From the NCBI RefSeq assembly GCF_027922365.1, contig NZ_BSFN01000005.1, positions 1 through 64,000 of the forward strand: a stretch of 64,000 nucleotides of DNA. Direction: 5' to 3'. Within the stretch, counting starts at the first letter, position 1. Each line of letters begins with the position of its first letter. The notes beneath the pieces were generated by a model, which worked only from the letters and a program-made list of their open reading frames with translations, searched no databases and was not told the origin of the DNA. This document shows, piece after piece, positions 1 to 8,517 of the stretch. A program made the translations under genes and the position numbers. The DNA is from Pseudomonas turukhanskensis (lineage in GTDB: Bacteria; Pseudomonadota; Gammaproteobacteria; Pseudomonadales; Pseudomonadaceae).

Positions 1-111
1 TTTGGGGCTGTCCCGCCAGCAGAACAAATTCACGCCTTATCGACATAGTGCTGCGCTCCGGCCAAGGCATCACTCGATCTCCCGATTCGATGAAGCCCTT
101 AAGCCTAAATG

Positions 112-161
112 CGTTACCTATGTCTCCCGACACCCGTTACCTATGTCCCCCGGCTGAACAC
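112..161. repeat. Short tandem repeat resembling an IS end
   Basis: Two adjacent copies of a unit reading GTTACCTATGTC followed by C-rich sequence occur about 22 bases apart. Tandem copies of such motifs are seen at ends of some IS481- or IS21-type elements, but no transposase gene is present. Positions 1-195 otherwise hold no convincing gene; a half copy of the GTAGGGTGTGCT repeat (inverted) follows at about 163-175. The IS assignment is inference. Confidence 0.35.
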
Positions 162-195
162 GGAGCACACCCTACCAAGGCGCACTGCGTCTGCT

Positions 196-969
196 TTACG
201 CGAACCTACCGAAATCCGGTTTGCGCCGTTGCATAAACGCTGACAACGCTTCAATCGCCTCTGGCGAGCGCAGACGTTGGTTGAACAGTGCCCCCTCCTC
301 GGCAATTACCTGGCGCAGGTGTTCACGGCCCGGTCCACGCATCAATTGCTTGCTCACTTCCACTGCCTTGGGCGGCAAGTGCAGGAAGCGTTTGGCCATT
401 TCCCTGGCTTTGGTCAGGGTGGCTGCGCCATTTTCCAGGGCCTGATTGGCAATGCCCCATTCGGCCGCCTGCGCGCCGGTAAACGCTTCCCCAAGCAGCA
501 ACAGCTCGGCTGCTTTGGCGTGGCCGAGCATCTGCGGCAGGATAAAACTCGAGCCATATTCCGGGCACAGACCGAGCGCCACAAAGGGCATTTTCAGCGT
601 AGCGTCCTGGCTTACGTACACCAGGTCGCAGTGCAGCAGCAACGTGGTGCCAATGCCCACGGCGGGGCCCGCCACGGCAGCGACCACGGGCTTTTTCATG
701 TCGAACAGGGCCTGCATAAAGGCGAACACCGGGCTGTCCATGCCGGTGGTTGGCTCCTGCAGAAAGTCGGCGATGTCGTTGCCGCTGGTGAAGCATTGTT
801 CACCACCGCAAATCAGCACCGCGCGTACGCTCGGGTCGCTGTCGGCGTCTTCGAGCACTTGGGCCATGCGGCTGTACATGGCGCGGGTGAGCGCGTTTTT
901 CTTATCGAGACGGTGCAGGCGCAGGGTCAACAGGCCCTCTTCGCGCTCCACCAGTACATGTTCGCTCAT
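196..969 (-). CDS. Enoyl-CoA hydratase/isomerase family protein
   Basis: Crotonase-fold protein of 257 residues, expected to act on acyl-CoA thioesters in the cytosol. The oxyanion-hole segments CFTSGND and AGPAVGIGTTLLLHCD are visible. The position that carries the first catalytic Glu in classical hydratases (end of the second segment) is not Glu here, while GLCPEYGSSFILP resembles the PE-GSS motif of enoyl-CoA isomerases, so isomerase activity is as likely as hydration. The ATG at 969 is preceded by GAGG at good spacing; an ATG two codons upstream has no room for a ribosome site. It lies 8 bases after the reductase gene and is probably the last gene of the sadC-reductase operon. Substrate is unknown. 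Confidence 0.85.
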   Translation of the reverse strand: MSEHVLVEREEGLLTLRLHRLDKKNALTRAMYSRMAQVLEDADSDPSVRAVLICGGEQCFTSGNDIADFLQEPTTGMDSPVFAFMQALFDMKKPVVAAVAGPAVGIGTTLLLHCDLVYVSQDATLKMPFVALGLCPEYGSSFILPQMLGHAKAAELLLLGEAFTGAQAAEWGIANQALENGAATLTKAREMAKRFLHLPPKAVEVSKQLMRGPGREHLRQVIAEEGALFNQRLRSPEAIEALSAFMQRRKPDFGRFA

Positions 970-977
970 AACCATCC

Positions 978-1916
978 TCACGCATGGGGCAAGAACAGGT
1001 CGGCGTACATTTGATTGCGCGGCAGACCTGCCAGATAGAGCCGGCGCGAGAAGGTTTCGATACTGGCCGGCTGGCCGCAGAGTAAGGCGAGGGTTTGCCG
1101 CGAAACAAGGCGTAGTTCGGCCAAAGCGGCTGGCAACTCGGCCGCTTCCACCCGTTCGATTTGCAGCTGCGGATGGCCCGCCGCCAGCGCCTGCAATTCG
1201 GTGGCGAGGTAGTGCTCGCTGCTGTGGGCGGCCACGTGCACAAGGCGAATGTTGCCCTGGTGATCCTGGCGCAAAGCATCGCGCAGCAGGCCATATAACG
1301 GTGCCAGGCCAGTGCCCGCGCCCATCAACAGCAGCGGTCGTTGTTGCCAGTTGGGGTCGTAGTGCAAGGCGCCGCCGCGCAGTTCGCCCAGGCGCAAGGT
1401 GTCGCCCGCCTGGAATTGGCGCGCTGCATCGCTGAAGGCACCGCTGTGGCGACAGTCGATATGAAACTCCAGCCACGGGTCTTCGCCTGCCAGGCTGGCC
1501 AACGAGTAAGGCCGGGCGATGCCGCTGGCGGTCCATAACAGCAGGTGCTGGCCGGCGCGATAACGCAGCGGCCGCTCGGGCGCCAACCGCAGTCGCAGCA
1601 CGTTGGGGCTGGGCCAATCGACGCTGGCAATGGTGGCCGGCAGCCCGTCGCGAACGGGGTCGAACACCTCGACGTTGAGGTCATCCACCACCCGGCATTG
1701 GCAAGCCAGGCGCCACCCCTGCGCACGTTGGGCGGCGCTTAATGCATCAGGGTTGTTATCCAGCGGCTCGCCACTCACGCAGCGCACCATGCAAGCATGG
1801 CAACTGCCAGCGCGGCAGCTGTAGGGCACGGCGATCCCAGCTGCGAGCAAGGCATCGAGCAGATTGCTGCCAGGGTTTACCGGGTACGCCTGCCCCGCTA
1901 CGCGCAGCTCAGGCAC
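978..1916 (-). CDS. Ferredoxin-type FAD/NAD(P)H oxidoreductase (CDP-glucoseen reductase-like)
   Basis: A 312-residue electron-transfer flavoprotein. The N-terminal plant-type [2Fe-2S] domain has Cys34, Cys39 and Cys42 (CRAGSCHAC) and a fourth Cys near residue 72 (LACQC). A ferredoxin-reductase FAD domain follows with RPYSLAS, then an NAD(P)-binding domain with GAGTGLAPLYG. This is the layout of the family often named CDP-6-deoxy-glucoseen reductase, but no sugar-pathway genes are nearby, so the true acceptor is unknown. The chosen start is the GTG at 1916, six bases from GGGAGA; the gene overlaps the end of the upstream diguanylate cyclase by 8 bases, which suggests translational coupling. 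Confidence 0.85.
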   Translation of the reverse strand: MPELRVAGQAYPVNPGSNLLDALLAAGIAVPYSCRAGSCHACMVRCVSGEPLDNNPDALSAAQRAQGWRLACQCRVVDDLNVEVFDPVRDGLPATIASVDWPSPNVLRLRLAPERPLRYRAGQHLLLWTASGIARPYSLASLAGEDPWLEFHIDCRHSGAFSDAARQFQAGDTLRLGELRGGALHYDPNWQQRPLLLMGAGTGLAPLYGLLRDALRQDHQGNIRLVHVAAHSSEHYLATELQALAAGHPQLQIERVEAAELPAALAELRLVSRQTLALLCGQPASIETFSRRLYLAGLPRNQMYADLFLPHA

Positions 1917-3036
1917 CACTGCTCTCCCAGGCCGCGTGGCAGCAATTGCGCCCACTGTGCTTGGCTCGGTACAGCGCCTGGTCGGCACGGTGCAGGGCTT
2001 CGTCCAGATCGTCGCCGGCTTCGAGCAAGGTCATGCCGGCGGAGAGGCTGATGCTGTGCACTTTCACGCCCACCGGTTCGGCACTGGCAAAGGCTTCGCG
2101 CAGGCGTTCGCAGCAGGCGGTGAGTTGGTCGGCGTCGGTGTTGGGCAGCAACAGCACAAACTCCTCGCCGCCGTAGCGCGCCAGTACATCGCCGTCGCGC
2201 AGGCAGGCCTGAGCCACGGTGGCGAACGTTTGCAGCACGCGGTCGCCGCTGGCGTGGCCGTGCTGGTCGTTGATGCGTTTGAAGTGATCGAGATCAATCA
2301 GCGCCAGGCCGTGCTGGCGATCCGGGTCGAGGCTGTCCAGCTCACGGGCCGCCAGGCGCAGAAAGTGGCGGCGGTTGAACAGGCCGGTGAGTTCGTCGGT
2401 GGCCACCAGGTCTTCGAGCTGGCGCATCATGCCGCGCAAGGTGTCCTGGTGGGCTTGCAGGGCGAAGCGGCGCTGGCGCATGCGTTGGCGCAGCGCCTGC
2501 ACATAGCCGGCAAACAGGCTGAGCCAGACCAGCATCACCGCCAGCACGCCCACTTGCAGGGCGGCGAGTTGAGGGTCGGCCAGGCGCATCTGGAAACCGT
2601 CCCACAGGTTGATAAAGGCGAAACCAAAGAAGGCCAGCGCCGCGCAACGGGCAAATACCCGCGGGGCCAGCTGGAAAACGCCGAACAGCAAAATCAATAG
2701 ATAGAAGACCAGCATGGTGCCGCGAGCACTGTGCAGGTGATACATCAGGTAGGTGTGCATGCCGAGGGCGACGATGACCTGCGGCTCGGTGAGACTGGGG
2801 TCGTTAAAACGCAGGTTGGTGCCGCTGATAAAGATGCCGAAGAACACCAACTGACTGAAGATCACCAGGCCGGCGCAGAGCAGCGCCGTGGAGAGTTCGC
2901 CCTGGTACTGGTCGCTGACGACCAACACCACGAACAGCAGCAACGTCAGGCCGTAAGTAGCCGCAGCCATGCCGAATCGCTTCAGCAGCAGGCTTTGCAG
3001 GGCTTTCTGGGTACCCTTCTTTTTAGCGCTGCTCAT
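1909..3036 (-). CDS. sadC: Membrane diguanylate cyclase, SadC-like
   Basis: A 375-residue inner-membrane GGDEF protein that makes cyclic-di-GMP from two GTP. About six hydrophobic segments occupy residues 24-178. A short coiled linker leads to a GGDEF domain with the active motif GGEEF at 289-293 and a product-inhibition site RDGD at 280-283, exactly five residues upstream, so feedback control is expected. The ATG at 3036 is preceded by GGAG. Gene order (divergent from fumarase; reductase and enoyl-CoA hydratase downstream) matches the P. aeruginosa sadC locus as I recall it, which supports the name. SadC there is longer, so the N-terminal membrane part may differ. In Pseudomonas SadC promotes attachment and represses swarming. 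Confidence 0.75.
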   Translation of the reverse strand: MSSAKKKGTQKALQSLLLKRFGMAAATYGLTLLLFVVLVVSDQYQGELSTALLCAGLVIFSQLVFFGIFISGTNLRFNDPSLTEPQVIVALGMHTYLMYHLHSARGTMLVFYLLILLFGVFQLAPRVFARCAALAFFGFAFINLWDGFQMRLADPQLAALQVGVLAVMLVWLSLFAGYVQALRQRMRQRRFALQAHQDTLRGMMRQLEDLVATDELTGLFNRRHFLRLAARELDSLDPDRQHGLALIDLDHFKRINDQHGHASGDRVLQTFATVAQACLRDGDVLARYGGEEFVLLLPNTDADQLTACCERLREAFASAEPVGVKVHSISLSAGMTLLEAGDDLDEALHRADQALYRAKHSGRNCCHAAWESSGA

Positions 3037-3164
3037 GGGCTCCGTCCCGTACTGGCATCGTGCCGTCACTGTACCTAGGTGCTAGCAAAAAACCTAGTAC
3101 GCCCGTTCGTGCGTTAATCGACCAAGGTCTATTGTCAGCGGGTGCGCCAACCAGGCCCTGCGCG

Positions 3165-3171
3165 TTATACT
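3165..3171 (+). promoter_or_regulatory. Candidate -10 element for fumarase
   Basis: TTATACT in the sadC/fumarase divergent gap matches a sigma-70 -10 box and lies about 86 bases before the fumarase start. No good -35 box stands 17 bases upstream, so this is tentative. Confidence 0.35.
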
Positions 3172-3256
3172 GCCGCGCCTTTTTTGCCTTCCCAAGCCTG
3201 CTGGGCCATTGCCCCGCGCGCTTAGATGTTCCCGTGTTTATAGAGGAGCGCGCTGC

Positions 3257-4777
3257 ATGACCGTGATCAAGCAAGACGACCTGATTCAGAGCGTCGCCGA
3301 CGCTTTACAGTTCATTTCTTATTACCACCCCGTGGACTTTATCCAGGCGATGCACGAGGCCTATCTGCGCGAAGAATCGCCAGCGGCCCGTGATTCCATG
3401 GCCCAGATTCTGATCAACTCGCGCATGTGTGCCACCGGCCACCGGCCGATCTGCCAAGACACTGGCATCGTCACCGTATTTGTACGCGTGGGCATGGACG
3501 TGCGCTGGGACGGCGCCACCATGGGCCTGGACGACATGATCAACGAAGGCGTGCGTCGCGCCTACAACCTGCCGGAAAACGTGCTGCGTGCATCCATCCT
3601 TGCCGACCCGGCAGGCGCGCGCAAGAACACCAAGGACAACACCCCGGCGGTCATCCACTACTCCATCGTTCCCGGCAACACCGTGGAAGTGGACGTGGCG
3701 GCCAAAGGCGGCGGCTCCGAAAACAAATCGAAGATGGCCATGCTCAACCCGTCCGACTCGATCGTCGACTGGGTGCTGAAAACCGTACCGACCATGGGTG
3801 CTGGCTGGTGCCCACCGGGCATGCTCGGCATCGGCATCGGCGGCACGGCCGAAAAAGCTGCGGTAATGGCCAAGGAAGTGTTGATGGAGTCCATCGACAT
3901 CCACGAGCTCAAAGCCCGCGGCCCGCAGAACAAGCTCGAAGAGATGCGCCTGGAGCTGTTCGAGAAGGTCAACCAGCTGGGCATCGGCGCCCAGGGCCTG
4001 GGCGGCCTGACCACCGTGCTTGACGTGAAAATCATGGACTACCCGACCCATGCGGCCTCCCTGCCGGTGTGCATGATCCCCAACTGCGCCGCCACCCGTC
4101 ACGCCCACTTTGTGCTGGACGGTAGCGGCCCGGCCTCGCTGGAAGCGCCACCTTTGGACGCCTACCCGGAAATCGTCTGGGAAGCCGGCCCGTCGGCCCG
4201 TCGCGTCAACCTCGACACCCTGACCCCGGAAGAGGTGCAAAGCTGGCAGCCAGGCGAGACCGTGCTGCTCAACGGCAAAATGCTGACCGGCCGCGATGCT
4301 GCGCACAAGCGCATGGTGGAAATGCTCAACAAAGGCGAAAGCCTGCCGGTGGACCTCAAGGGTCGCTTCATCTACTACGTTGGCCCGGTTGACCCGGTAG
4401 GCGACGAAGTCGTGGGCCCGGCCGGCCCGACCACCGCTACGCGGATGGACAAGTTCACCCGTCAGATCCTCGAGCAAACCGGCCTGCTGGGCATGATCGG
4501 CAAATCCGAACGTGGCCCGATTGCCATCGAAGCGATCAAGGACAACAAGGCTGTGTACCTGATGGCCGTTGGCGGTGCTGCCTACCTGGTGGCGCAGGCC
4601 ATCAAGAAGTCCAAGGTGCTGGCCTTTGCTGAGCTGGGGATGGAAGCCATCTATGAGTTCGAAGTGAAAGACATGCCGGTTACCGTGGCGGTCGACACCA
4701 AGGGCGAATCGGTGCACATCACTGGGCCTGCCATCTGGCAGAAGAAAATCAGCGACAGCCTGGCGGTTGAAATTTAA
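3257..4777 (+). CDS. fumA: Fumarate hydratase class I
   Basis: Iron-sulfur fumarase of 506 residues that interconverts fumarate and (S)-malate in the TCA cycle. Three cysteines, C66 (ICQDTG), C185 (GWCPPG) and C277 (PNCAATRH), are spaced like the three [4Fe-4S] ligands of E. coli FumA (intervals of about 119 and 92 residues), so the cluster site is intact. The C-terminal half carries the fumarase beta-subunit-like region with YYVGPVDP and GPTTATRMD, so both parts are fused in one chain as usual for class I. The ATG at 3257 follows GAGGAG; an in-frame ATG at 3209 would add an unconserved leader. It is monocistronic, ended by a strong terminator. Confidence 0.95.
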   Translation: MTVIKQDDLIQSVADALQFISYYHPVDFIQAMHEAYLREESPAARDSMAQILINSRMCATGHRPICQDTGIVTVFVRVGMDVRWDGATMGLDDMINEGVRRAYNLPENVLRASILADPAGARKNTKDNTPAVIHYSIVPGNTVEVDVAAKGGGSENKSKMAMLNPSDSIVDWVLKTVPTMGAGWCPPGMLGIGIGGTAEKAAVMAKEVLMESIDIHELKARGPQNKLEEMRLELFEKVNQLGIGAQGLGGLTTVLDVKIMDYPTHAASLPVCMIPNCAATRHAHFVLDGSGPASLEAPPLDAYPEIVWEAGPSARRVNLDTLTPEEVQSWQPGETVLLNGKMLTGRDAAHKRMVEMLNKGESLPVDLKGRFIYYVGPVDPVGDEVVGPAGPTTATRMDKFTRQILEQTGLLGMIGKSERGPIAIEAIKDNKAVYLMAVGGAAYLVAQAIKKSKVLAFAELGMEAIYEFEVKDMPVTVAVDTKGESVHITGPAIWQKKISDSLAVEI

Positions 4778-4795
4778 ACGCCACTAAAGCGCGGT

Positions 4796-4828
4796 AAAAA
4801 TACCCGGTCACGTGCCGGGTATTTTTTT
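4796..4828 (+). terminator. Rho-independent terminator after fumA
   Basis: A perfect TACCCGG/CCGGGTA stem with a 7-base loop is extended by A-T pairs and followed by seven T residues. It begins 18 bases after the fumarase stop. The rest of 4829-5059 shows no gene and no clear promoter. Confidence 0.9.
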
Positions 4829-5059
4829 GACGTCAGAAAAAACGATAAAAACGACAAGGACAATGTCATACACGACACCATAGCGAATGGCTTACAAACG
4901 GTAGTGGCAGGCTGACATCCCCATGGGTAAGATTGGCGCCACGGAAATGACGGAATATGCGTACAAACCCCCGGGGCAGGAACCCGGATCGCTACGGATG
5001 GTTGTAAACGCTTTGCTGCCTGAGTGCAGTCAACCCGAACCATCAAAGAGCGATTTGGT

Positions 5060-5371
5060 ATGACCAGCAGTAGTCGTTTTGCGTCCCTCGTAGCAGCCGT
5101 AGCTTTTACCCTTATGGGCGCTCAAGCCCAGGCAGGGCAAGCCTCTGGCAACTTGGCCATCGGTATCACCATTACCTCCGCATGCGAACTCAGCAGCGGC
5201 AGCAACGGCCAGACAGTTCGCGTTGAGAATCACAATTGCGACGGCATCAACAGCTTCCGTGTTGACCGTGAGAGCAATGGCGCGCGCACCGAATCCCCGC
5301 TGAAAAGCAATGCCGTCAGCGACGTGAAAGGTTCCGAAACCGGCCCTACCATCGTTACGCTGTACTGGTGA
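5060..5371 (+). CDS. Small secreted protein, spore-coat-U/fimbrial-like
   Basis: A 103-residue protein with a clear Sec signal peptide (about residues 1-25, ending AQAQAG). The mature part begins with GNLAIGITITSACELSSG, reminiscent of the first strand of spore-coat-protein-U and fimbrial subunits, contains two cysteines that could form one disulfide, and ends in alternating hydrophobic residues with a final Trp. It is shorter than a full coat-U domain (about 140 residues). No chaperone or usher genes are next to it, so it is an orphan. The ATG at 5060 was chosen because the longer reading would bury the signal peptide. Function is unknown; export to the periplasm or beyond is the safe inference. 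Confidence 0.65.
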   Translation: MTSSSRFASLVAAVAFTLMGAQAQAGQASGNLAIGITITSACELSSGSNGQTVRVENHNCDGINSFRVDRESNGARTESPLKSNAVSDVKGSETGPTIVTLYW

Positions 5372-5491
5372 TTGTCCTACAAAAGTAAGCCAGGATGCCT
5401 CTTCGTAAGTTTTGTCCTACACAAATTGAGCGAAATGCTTACAGACTAACTGGGTAGTACATTCCTGACCGGCGTCTCAGACCTGACAAAC

Positions 5492-5511
5492 ATCGCGGCT
5501 TCAGCCGCGAT
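5492..5511. repeat. REP-like hairpin ATCGCGGC/GCCGCGAT
   Basis: A perfect 8-base stem with a TTCA loop, the core of the Pseudomonas palindromic repeat that recurs at 46565-46628. It lies between the convergent secreted-protein gene and ribbon-helix-helix gene and may end transcription from both sides. Confidence 0.6.
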
Positions 5512-5534
5512 TTCTGCAAACCGACGCTCCCCCA

Positions 5535-5837
5535 CTACGACCGATTAGCCACCAAGCTCAACGGTGCCCGCTTGTCCTGCGGCTGCGCCAGATATCGGCA
5601 GCAGCTCACCCGCAGAAACGAGGCGAAGTTCACCACCTCGCCGCGGTAGTCCATCACTTCTTCGTACAACTTGCTGATCAGTTGGTTGGTGGTCATGCCA
5701 TCGACTGCGGCAATCTCGCTGAGGATGTCCCAGAACTGGTTTTCCAGGCGCAGGGTCGTCACTACGCCGCAAATGCGCAGCGACCGCGAGCGTGACTCAT
5801 ACAGAATCGGATCGGCCTTTACGTACAGCTCACACAT
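5535..5837 (-). CDS. Ribbon-helix-helix domain protein (RHH_4-like)
   Basis: A 100-residue protein. Residues about 13-60 contain SRSLRICGVVTTLRLENQFWDIL and then a helix with DGMTTNQLISKLYEEV, which fits the RHH_4 ribbon-helix-helix family, small dimeric DNA-binding proteins in which the strand pairs into the major groove. The start at 5837 is supported by AGGAG upstream. It lies 34 bases after the DJ-1/PfpI gene on the same strand, so the two are probably cotranscribed. Targets are unknown. Confidence 0.75.
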   Translation of the reverse strand: MCELYVKADPILYESRSRSLRICGVVTTLRLENQFWDILSEIAAVDGMTTNQLISKLYEEVMDYRGEVVNFASFLRVSCCRYLAQPQDKRAPLSLVANRS

Positions 5838-5871
5838 AAACCCTGCTCCTTTCAAAACGTGGCGGTGCAGC

Positions 5872-6453
5872 TTACAGCGTGATCTGGGTGCCGAGCAGCA
5901 ACAGAAAACCCGCCAGCCAGTTCGGGTGCGCCGGCCAGGCCGGGGCGCTGACCAGGTTGCCTTCAATGTGGGCGTGGTCCACGGCGATTTCCACATAGGT
6001 ACCGCCCGCCAGCTTCACTTCCGGGGCGCACGCCGGGTAAGCGCTGCACTCGCGGCCTTTGAGAATGCCGGCAGCGGCCAGCAGTTGCGCACCGTGGCAG
6101 ACGGCGGCAATCGGCTTGCCGGCTTTATCGAAGGCTTTCACCAGGTCCAGCACCTTCTTGTTCAACCGCAGGTACTCGGGCGAACGGCCGCCGGGCACCA
6201 CAAGGCCGTCGTAATCCTTGGCCTTGACCTTGGCGAAATCGAAATTCAGGGCAAAGTTATGGCCAGGCTTTTCGCTGTAGGTCTGGTCACCCTCGAAATC
6301 ATGGATGGCGGTGCGCACGCTTTGCCCGGCGCTCTTGTCCGGGCAGACGGCGTGAACGGTATGGCCGACCATCTGCAGCGCCTGAAACGGCACCATCACT
6401 TCGTAGTCTTCAACGTAATCGCCAACCAGCATCAGAATCTTTTTAGCGGCCAT
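5872..6453 (-). CDS. DJ-1/PfpI family protein
   Basis: A 193-residue class I glutamine amidotransferase-like protein. The nucleophile elbow [11 protein letters not shown] places the reactive Cys at 119 with His120 beside it, and an acidic residue (Glu15 in GDYVEDYE) is where the family keeps its cysteine-activating glutamate. Members act as deglycases, glyoxalases, proteases or redox-stress chaperones, so the exact activity cannot be set. The ATG at 6453 follows TGGAG. It is the first gene of a probable two-gene unit with the ribbon-helix-helix gene downstream. Confidence 0.85.
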   Translation of the reverse strand: MAAKKILMLVGDYVEDYEVMVPFQALQMVGHTVHAVCPDKSAGQSVRTAIHDFEGDQTYSEKPGHNFALNFDFAKVKAKDYDGLVVPGGRSPEYLRLNKKVLDLVKAFDKAGKPIAAVCHGAQLLAAAGILKGRECSAYPACAPEVKLAGGTYVEIAVDHAHIEGNLVSAPAWPAHPNWLAGFLLLLGTQITL

Positions 6454-6553
6454 CGGGGTGACTCCAGGCAGGTGAATAAGTAAGTGCGTGGCCAGTATTG
6501 CCGCGCCGCTTACGGGGCAGGTAATAGGCTAGTACTACCTGCTCAATTCGCCC

Positions 6554-7141
6554 TCAAAGCCCCAACGCACCCCAAAAACCTGGTTCGCTTTTCCGCTCCC
6601 CTTCTGCCGTGAAGCGCTGCGCGGCCTGAAATTCGTGGGTGGCGCCGATCTCTTTTTCGGCGAGGCTCGCCGACACCAACTGCAGCGGGCCGTCGCCCAG
6701 GGTGGTGGTGCCCTCCGCCACCGGCGGCGGATTGAGTTCGTCGTAGCGCAGGTAATAAGTGCCACCGGCGCCTACATCCAGATTGAAACCGGCGATGCGG
6801 GTGAAGTCGAAGGTGCCATCGGCCAAGGCAGTCCAGAACGAACCGAACAGCGGACGACGCATTTCCAGCGGATAGCTGGCCATATCCAGTTCGAGCACCA
6901 GGTAGCTGTTGCTGGGCAGGCTGCCGATGAGTTTTTTATTGAGGAACAACCCCGGGGCTTCGATCTCCTGATCGGCCCAGTCGCTCTGTGGGCGATAGAG
7001 ATAGACCAGCGCATGGTCTTCATCGCTCAGCGCATGGGGGGTGAAGAGCGGGCCGTCGTTGGTGTCGAGAAAGGCACCGGGAGAAGAGCAGCCGGCCAGG
7101 CACAGCAGCAGAAAAACAACGAGTGGGTGATGTCGGCTCAA
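6554..7141 (-). CDS. Lipoprotein, DUF2846-like
   Basis: A predicted 195-residue lipoprotein. The N-terminus LSRHHPLVVFLLLCLAGC has a short positive region, a hydrophobic core and a lipobox ending at Cys19. After it, residues DHALVYLYRP and later LFLNKKLIGSLPSNSYLVLE resemble the DUF2846 pattern (a strand ending YRP, then a Lys-Ile-Gly-x-Leu turn). The only start giving a proper signal peptide is TTG at 7141, with GAGGA at good spacing; the reading frame is open further upstream but without a sensible start. It is isolated between repeats and the PfpI operon. Function unknown; location in the outer membrane or periplasm inferred. Confidence 0.65.
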   Translation of the reverse strand: MSRHHPLVVFLLLCLAGCSSPGAFLDTNDGPLFTPHALSDEDHALVYLYRPQSDWADQEIEAPGLFLNKKLIGSLPSNSYLVLELDMASYPLEMRRPLFGSFWTALADGTFDFTRIAGFNLDVGAGGTYYLRYDELNPPPVAEGTTTLGDGPLQLVSASLAEKEIGATHEFQAAQRFTAEGERKSEPGFWGALGL

Positions 7142-7225
7142 GCGCGCATTCCTCTTCTGGTTATGGCGCTGAGGATAGCGAGGGCGGCGCTGAAGAACAC
7201 CCGACAAAAGGCTGGGATCACCGTT

Positions 7226-7297
7226 TGTAGGTATGGAGGCTGAAGCCTCTCCTACACCCAACCACGAGCACCTGTAGGAGAGGCTTCGGCCTCGATT
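7226..7297. repeat. Paired REP-like palindromes (GGCT..AGCC core)
   Basis: Two oppositely oriented copies, each beginning or ending with TGTAGGAGAGGC-type sequence and holding a GAGGC hairpin. They fill the gap between the lipoprotein and the PLD gene. The arrangement of two inverted REPs is that of a REPIN. Confidence 0.6.
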
Positions 7298-7306
7298 AAC
7301 CCTCAG

Positions 7307-8464
7307 TCATTTGCGCCGATCCAGCAGATTCACCACCAACCGATCCATCCAGCCCCACAACCGCTGCTGCACGCGCTTCCACAACGGTCGCGACTTCCAC
7401 AGTTCCAGGGTGATTTCCTTGCTCTGACCGAAGTCGTTGCTAAAGCTCTGCACCACCGCAGCGGTCAGCGGCGGCTCTACCGCTTCCAGATTGGCCTCGA
7501 GGTTGAAGCGCAGATTCCAGTGGTCGAAGTTGCATGAGCCGATGCTGGTCCAGTCATCCACCAGCACCATTTTCAGGTGCAGAAAACACGGCTGGTATTC
7601 GAAGATTTTCACGCCGGCCCGCAGCAGGCGCGGGTAGTAGCGCTGGCCGGCAAAGCGCACAGGCGGGTTGTCGGTTTGCCGCCCCGTCAGTAGCAGTTGC
7701 ACATCCACGCCGCGTTGCGCCGCCTTGCGCAAGGAACGGCGCACTTTCCAGCTCGGCAGAAAATACGGCGTCGCCAGCCAGATGCGCCGCTGCGCGCTGT
7801 TCAAGGCGCGCACCAGTGACTGCACGATATCGCGGTGCTGCATGGCGTTGGCATAGGCCACCCGCCCCAGCCCCGCGCCACCCACTGGAAGCATGGGAAT
7901 GCGTGGCCGCGGGCCCGGCTTGAACGGCAGCCATGCTCGATTCTGTGGGTTAGCCAGCCATTGCTGTTCGAAAAGGTGCTGCCAGTCCTGCACCAGCGGC
8001 CCGGTGATTTCCACCATCACTTCGTGCCAGGCGCTATGGTCTTCGCCAGGTGTCCAGAACGCATCGGTAACGCCGGTGCCGCCGACAAAGGCCACGGCGC
8101 CATCGACCAACAGCAACTTGCGGTGGTCGCGGTACAGGTTGCGCTGCCAGCGCCAGATCTTGATCGGGTTGTAGAAGCGCAGGTCGATGCCGGCCTGCAC
8201 CAGGCGCTCACGGTCGACAACCGAAAACGCCGAACTGCCGAAGCCGTCAAACAGGCAGCGCACCTGCACGCCCCGCTCGGCCGCTGCGCACAGCACCTGC
8301 ACCAGCAAGTCCACGCACGCGCCGGACTCCACCAGGTACAACTCCAGCTCCACCTGGCGCTGGGCGCGGGTGATGCATTCAAACATTCGCGGGAAAAACT
8401 GCGGCCCGTCCACCAACAGCTCAAAGCCGTTATCGGTGCGCCACGGGTAGATTCGTCCCGGCAT
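7307..8464 (-). CDS. clsB: Phospholipase D-like cardiolipin synthase (ClsB type)
   Basis: A 385-residue protein with two HxKxxxxD phospholipase-D motifs: H114/K116/D121 (DHRKLLLVD) and H296/K298/D303 (HLKMVLVD), each followed by a glycine or serine turn (AFVGGTG; TSIGSCNFDHWN). This double-HKD chain without N-terminal membrane helices matches ClsB-type cardiolipin synthases, which transfer phosphatidyl groups at the inner membrane. General PLD-family membership is secure, the exact substrate is inferred. The ATG at 8464 has AGGAAG upstream. It could be cotranscribed with the YceI-like gene, which ends 53 bases before it. Confidence 0.8.
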   Translation of the reverse strand: MPGRIYPWRTDNGFELLVDGPQFFPRMFECITRAQRQVELELYLVESGACVDLLVQVLCAAAERGVQVRCLFDGFGSSAFSVVDRERLVQAGIDLRFYNPIKIWRWQRNLYRDHRKLLLVDGAVAFVGGTGVTDAFWTPGEDHSAWHEVMVEITGPLVQDWQHLFEQQWLANPQNRAWLPFKPGPRPRIPMLPVGGAGLGRVAYANAMQHRDIVQSLVRALNSAQRRIWLATPYFLPSWKVRRSLRKAAQRGVDVQLLLTGRQTDNPPVRFAGQRYYPRLLRAGVKIFEYQPCFLHLKMVLVDDWTSIGSCNFDHWNLRFNLEANLEAVEPPLTAAVVQSFSNDFGQSKEITLELWKSRPLWKRVQQRLWGWMDRLVVNLLDRRK

Positions 8465-8517
8465 CAGGCCTGCTTCCTTTGCGGTTCAACCACGGTCGAC
8501 TCCCTGCTTACCTTTCA

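Noticed and set aside
48..236. 62-codon frame at the left edge
   Set aside because: It overlaps IS-like repeats and the hydratase stop, and has no coding features.
3305..4717. Long antisense frame over fumarase
   Set aside because: The fumarase motifs are intact on the plus strand; the antisense product is His/Val/Gln-rich without known features.
5535..6453. Toxin-antitoxin system from the RHH protein with the PfpI protein
   Set aside because: RHH_4 proteins are not typical antitoxins and the PfpI protein has an ordinary enzyme site; no toxin-like gene.
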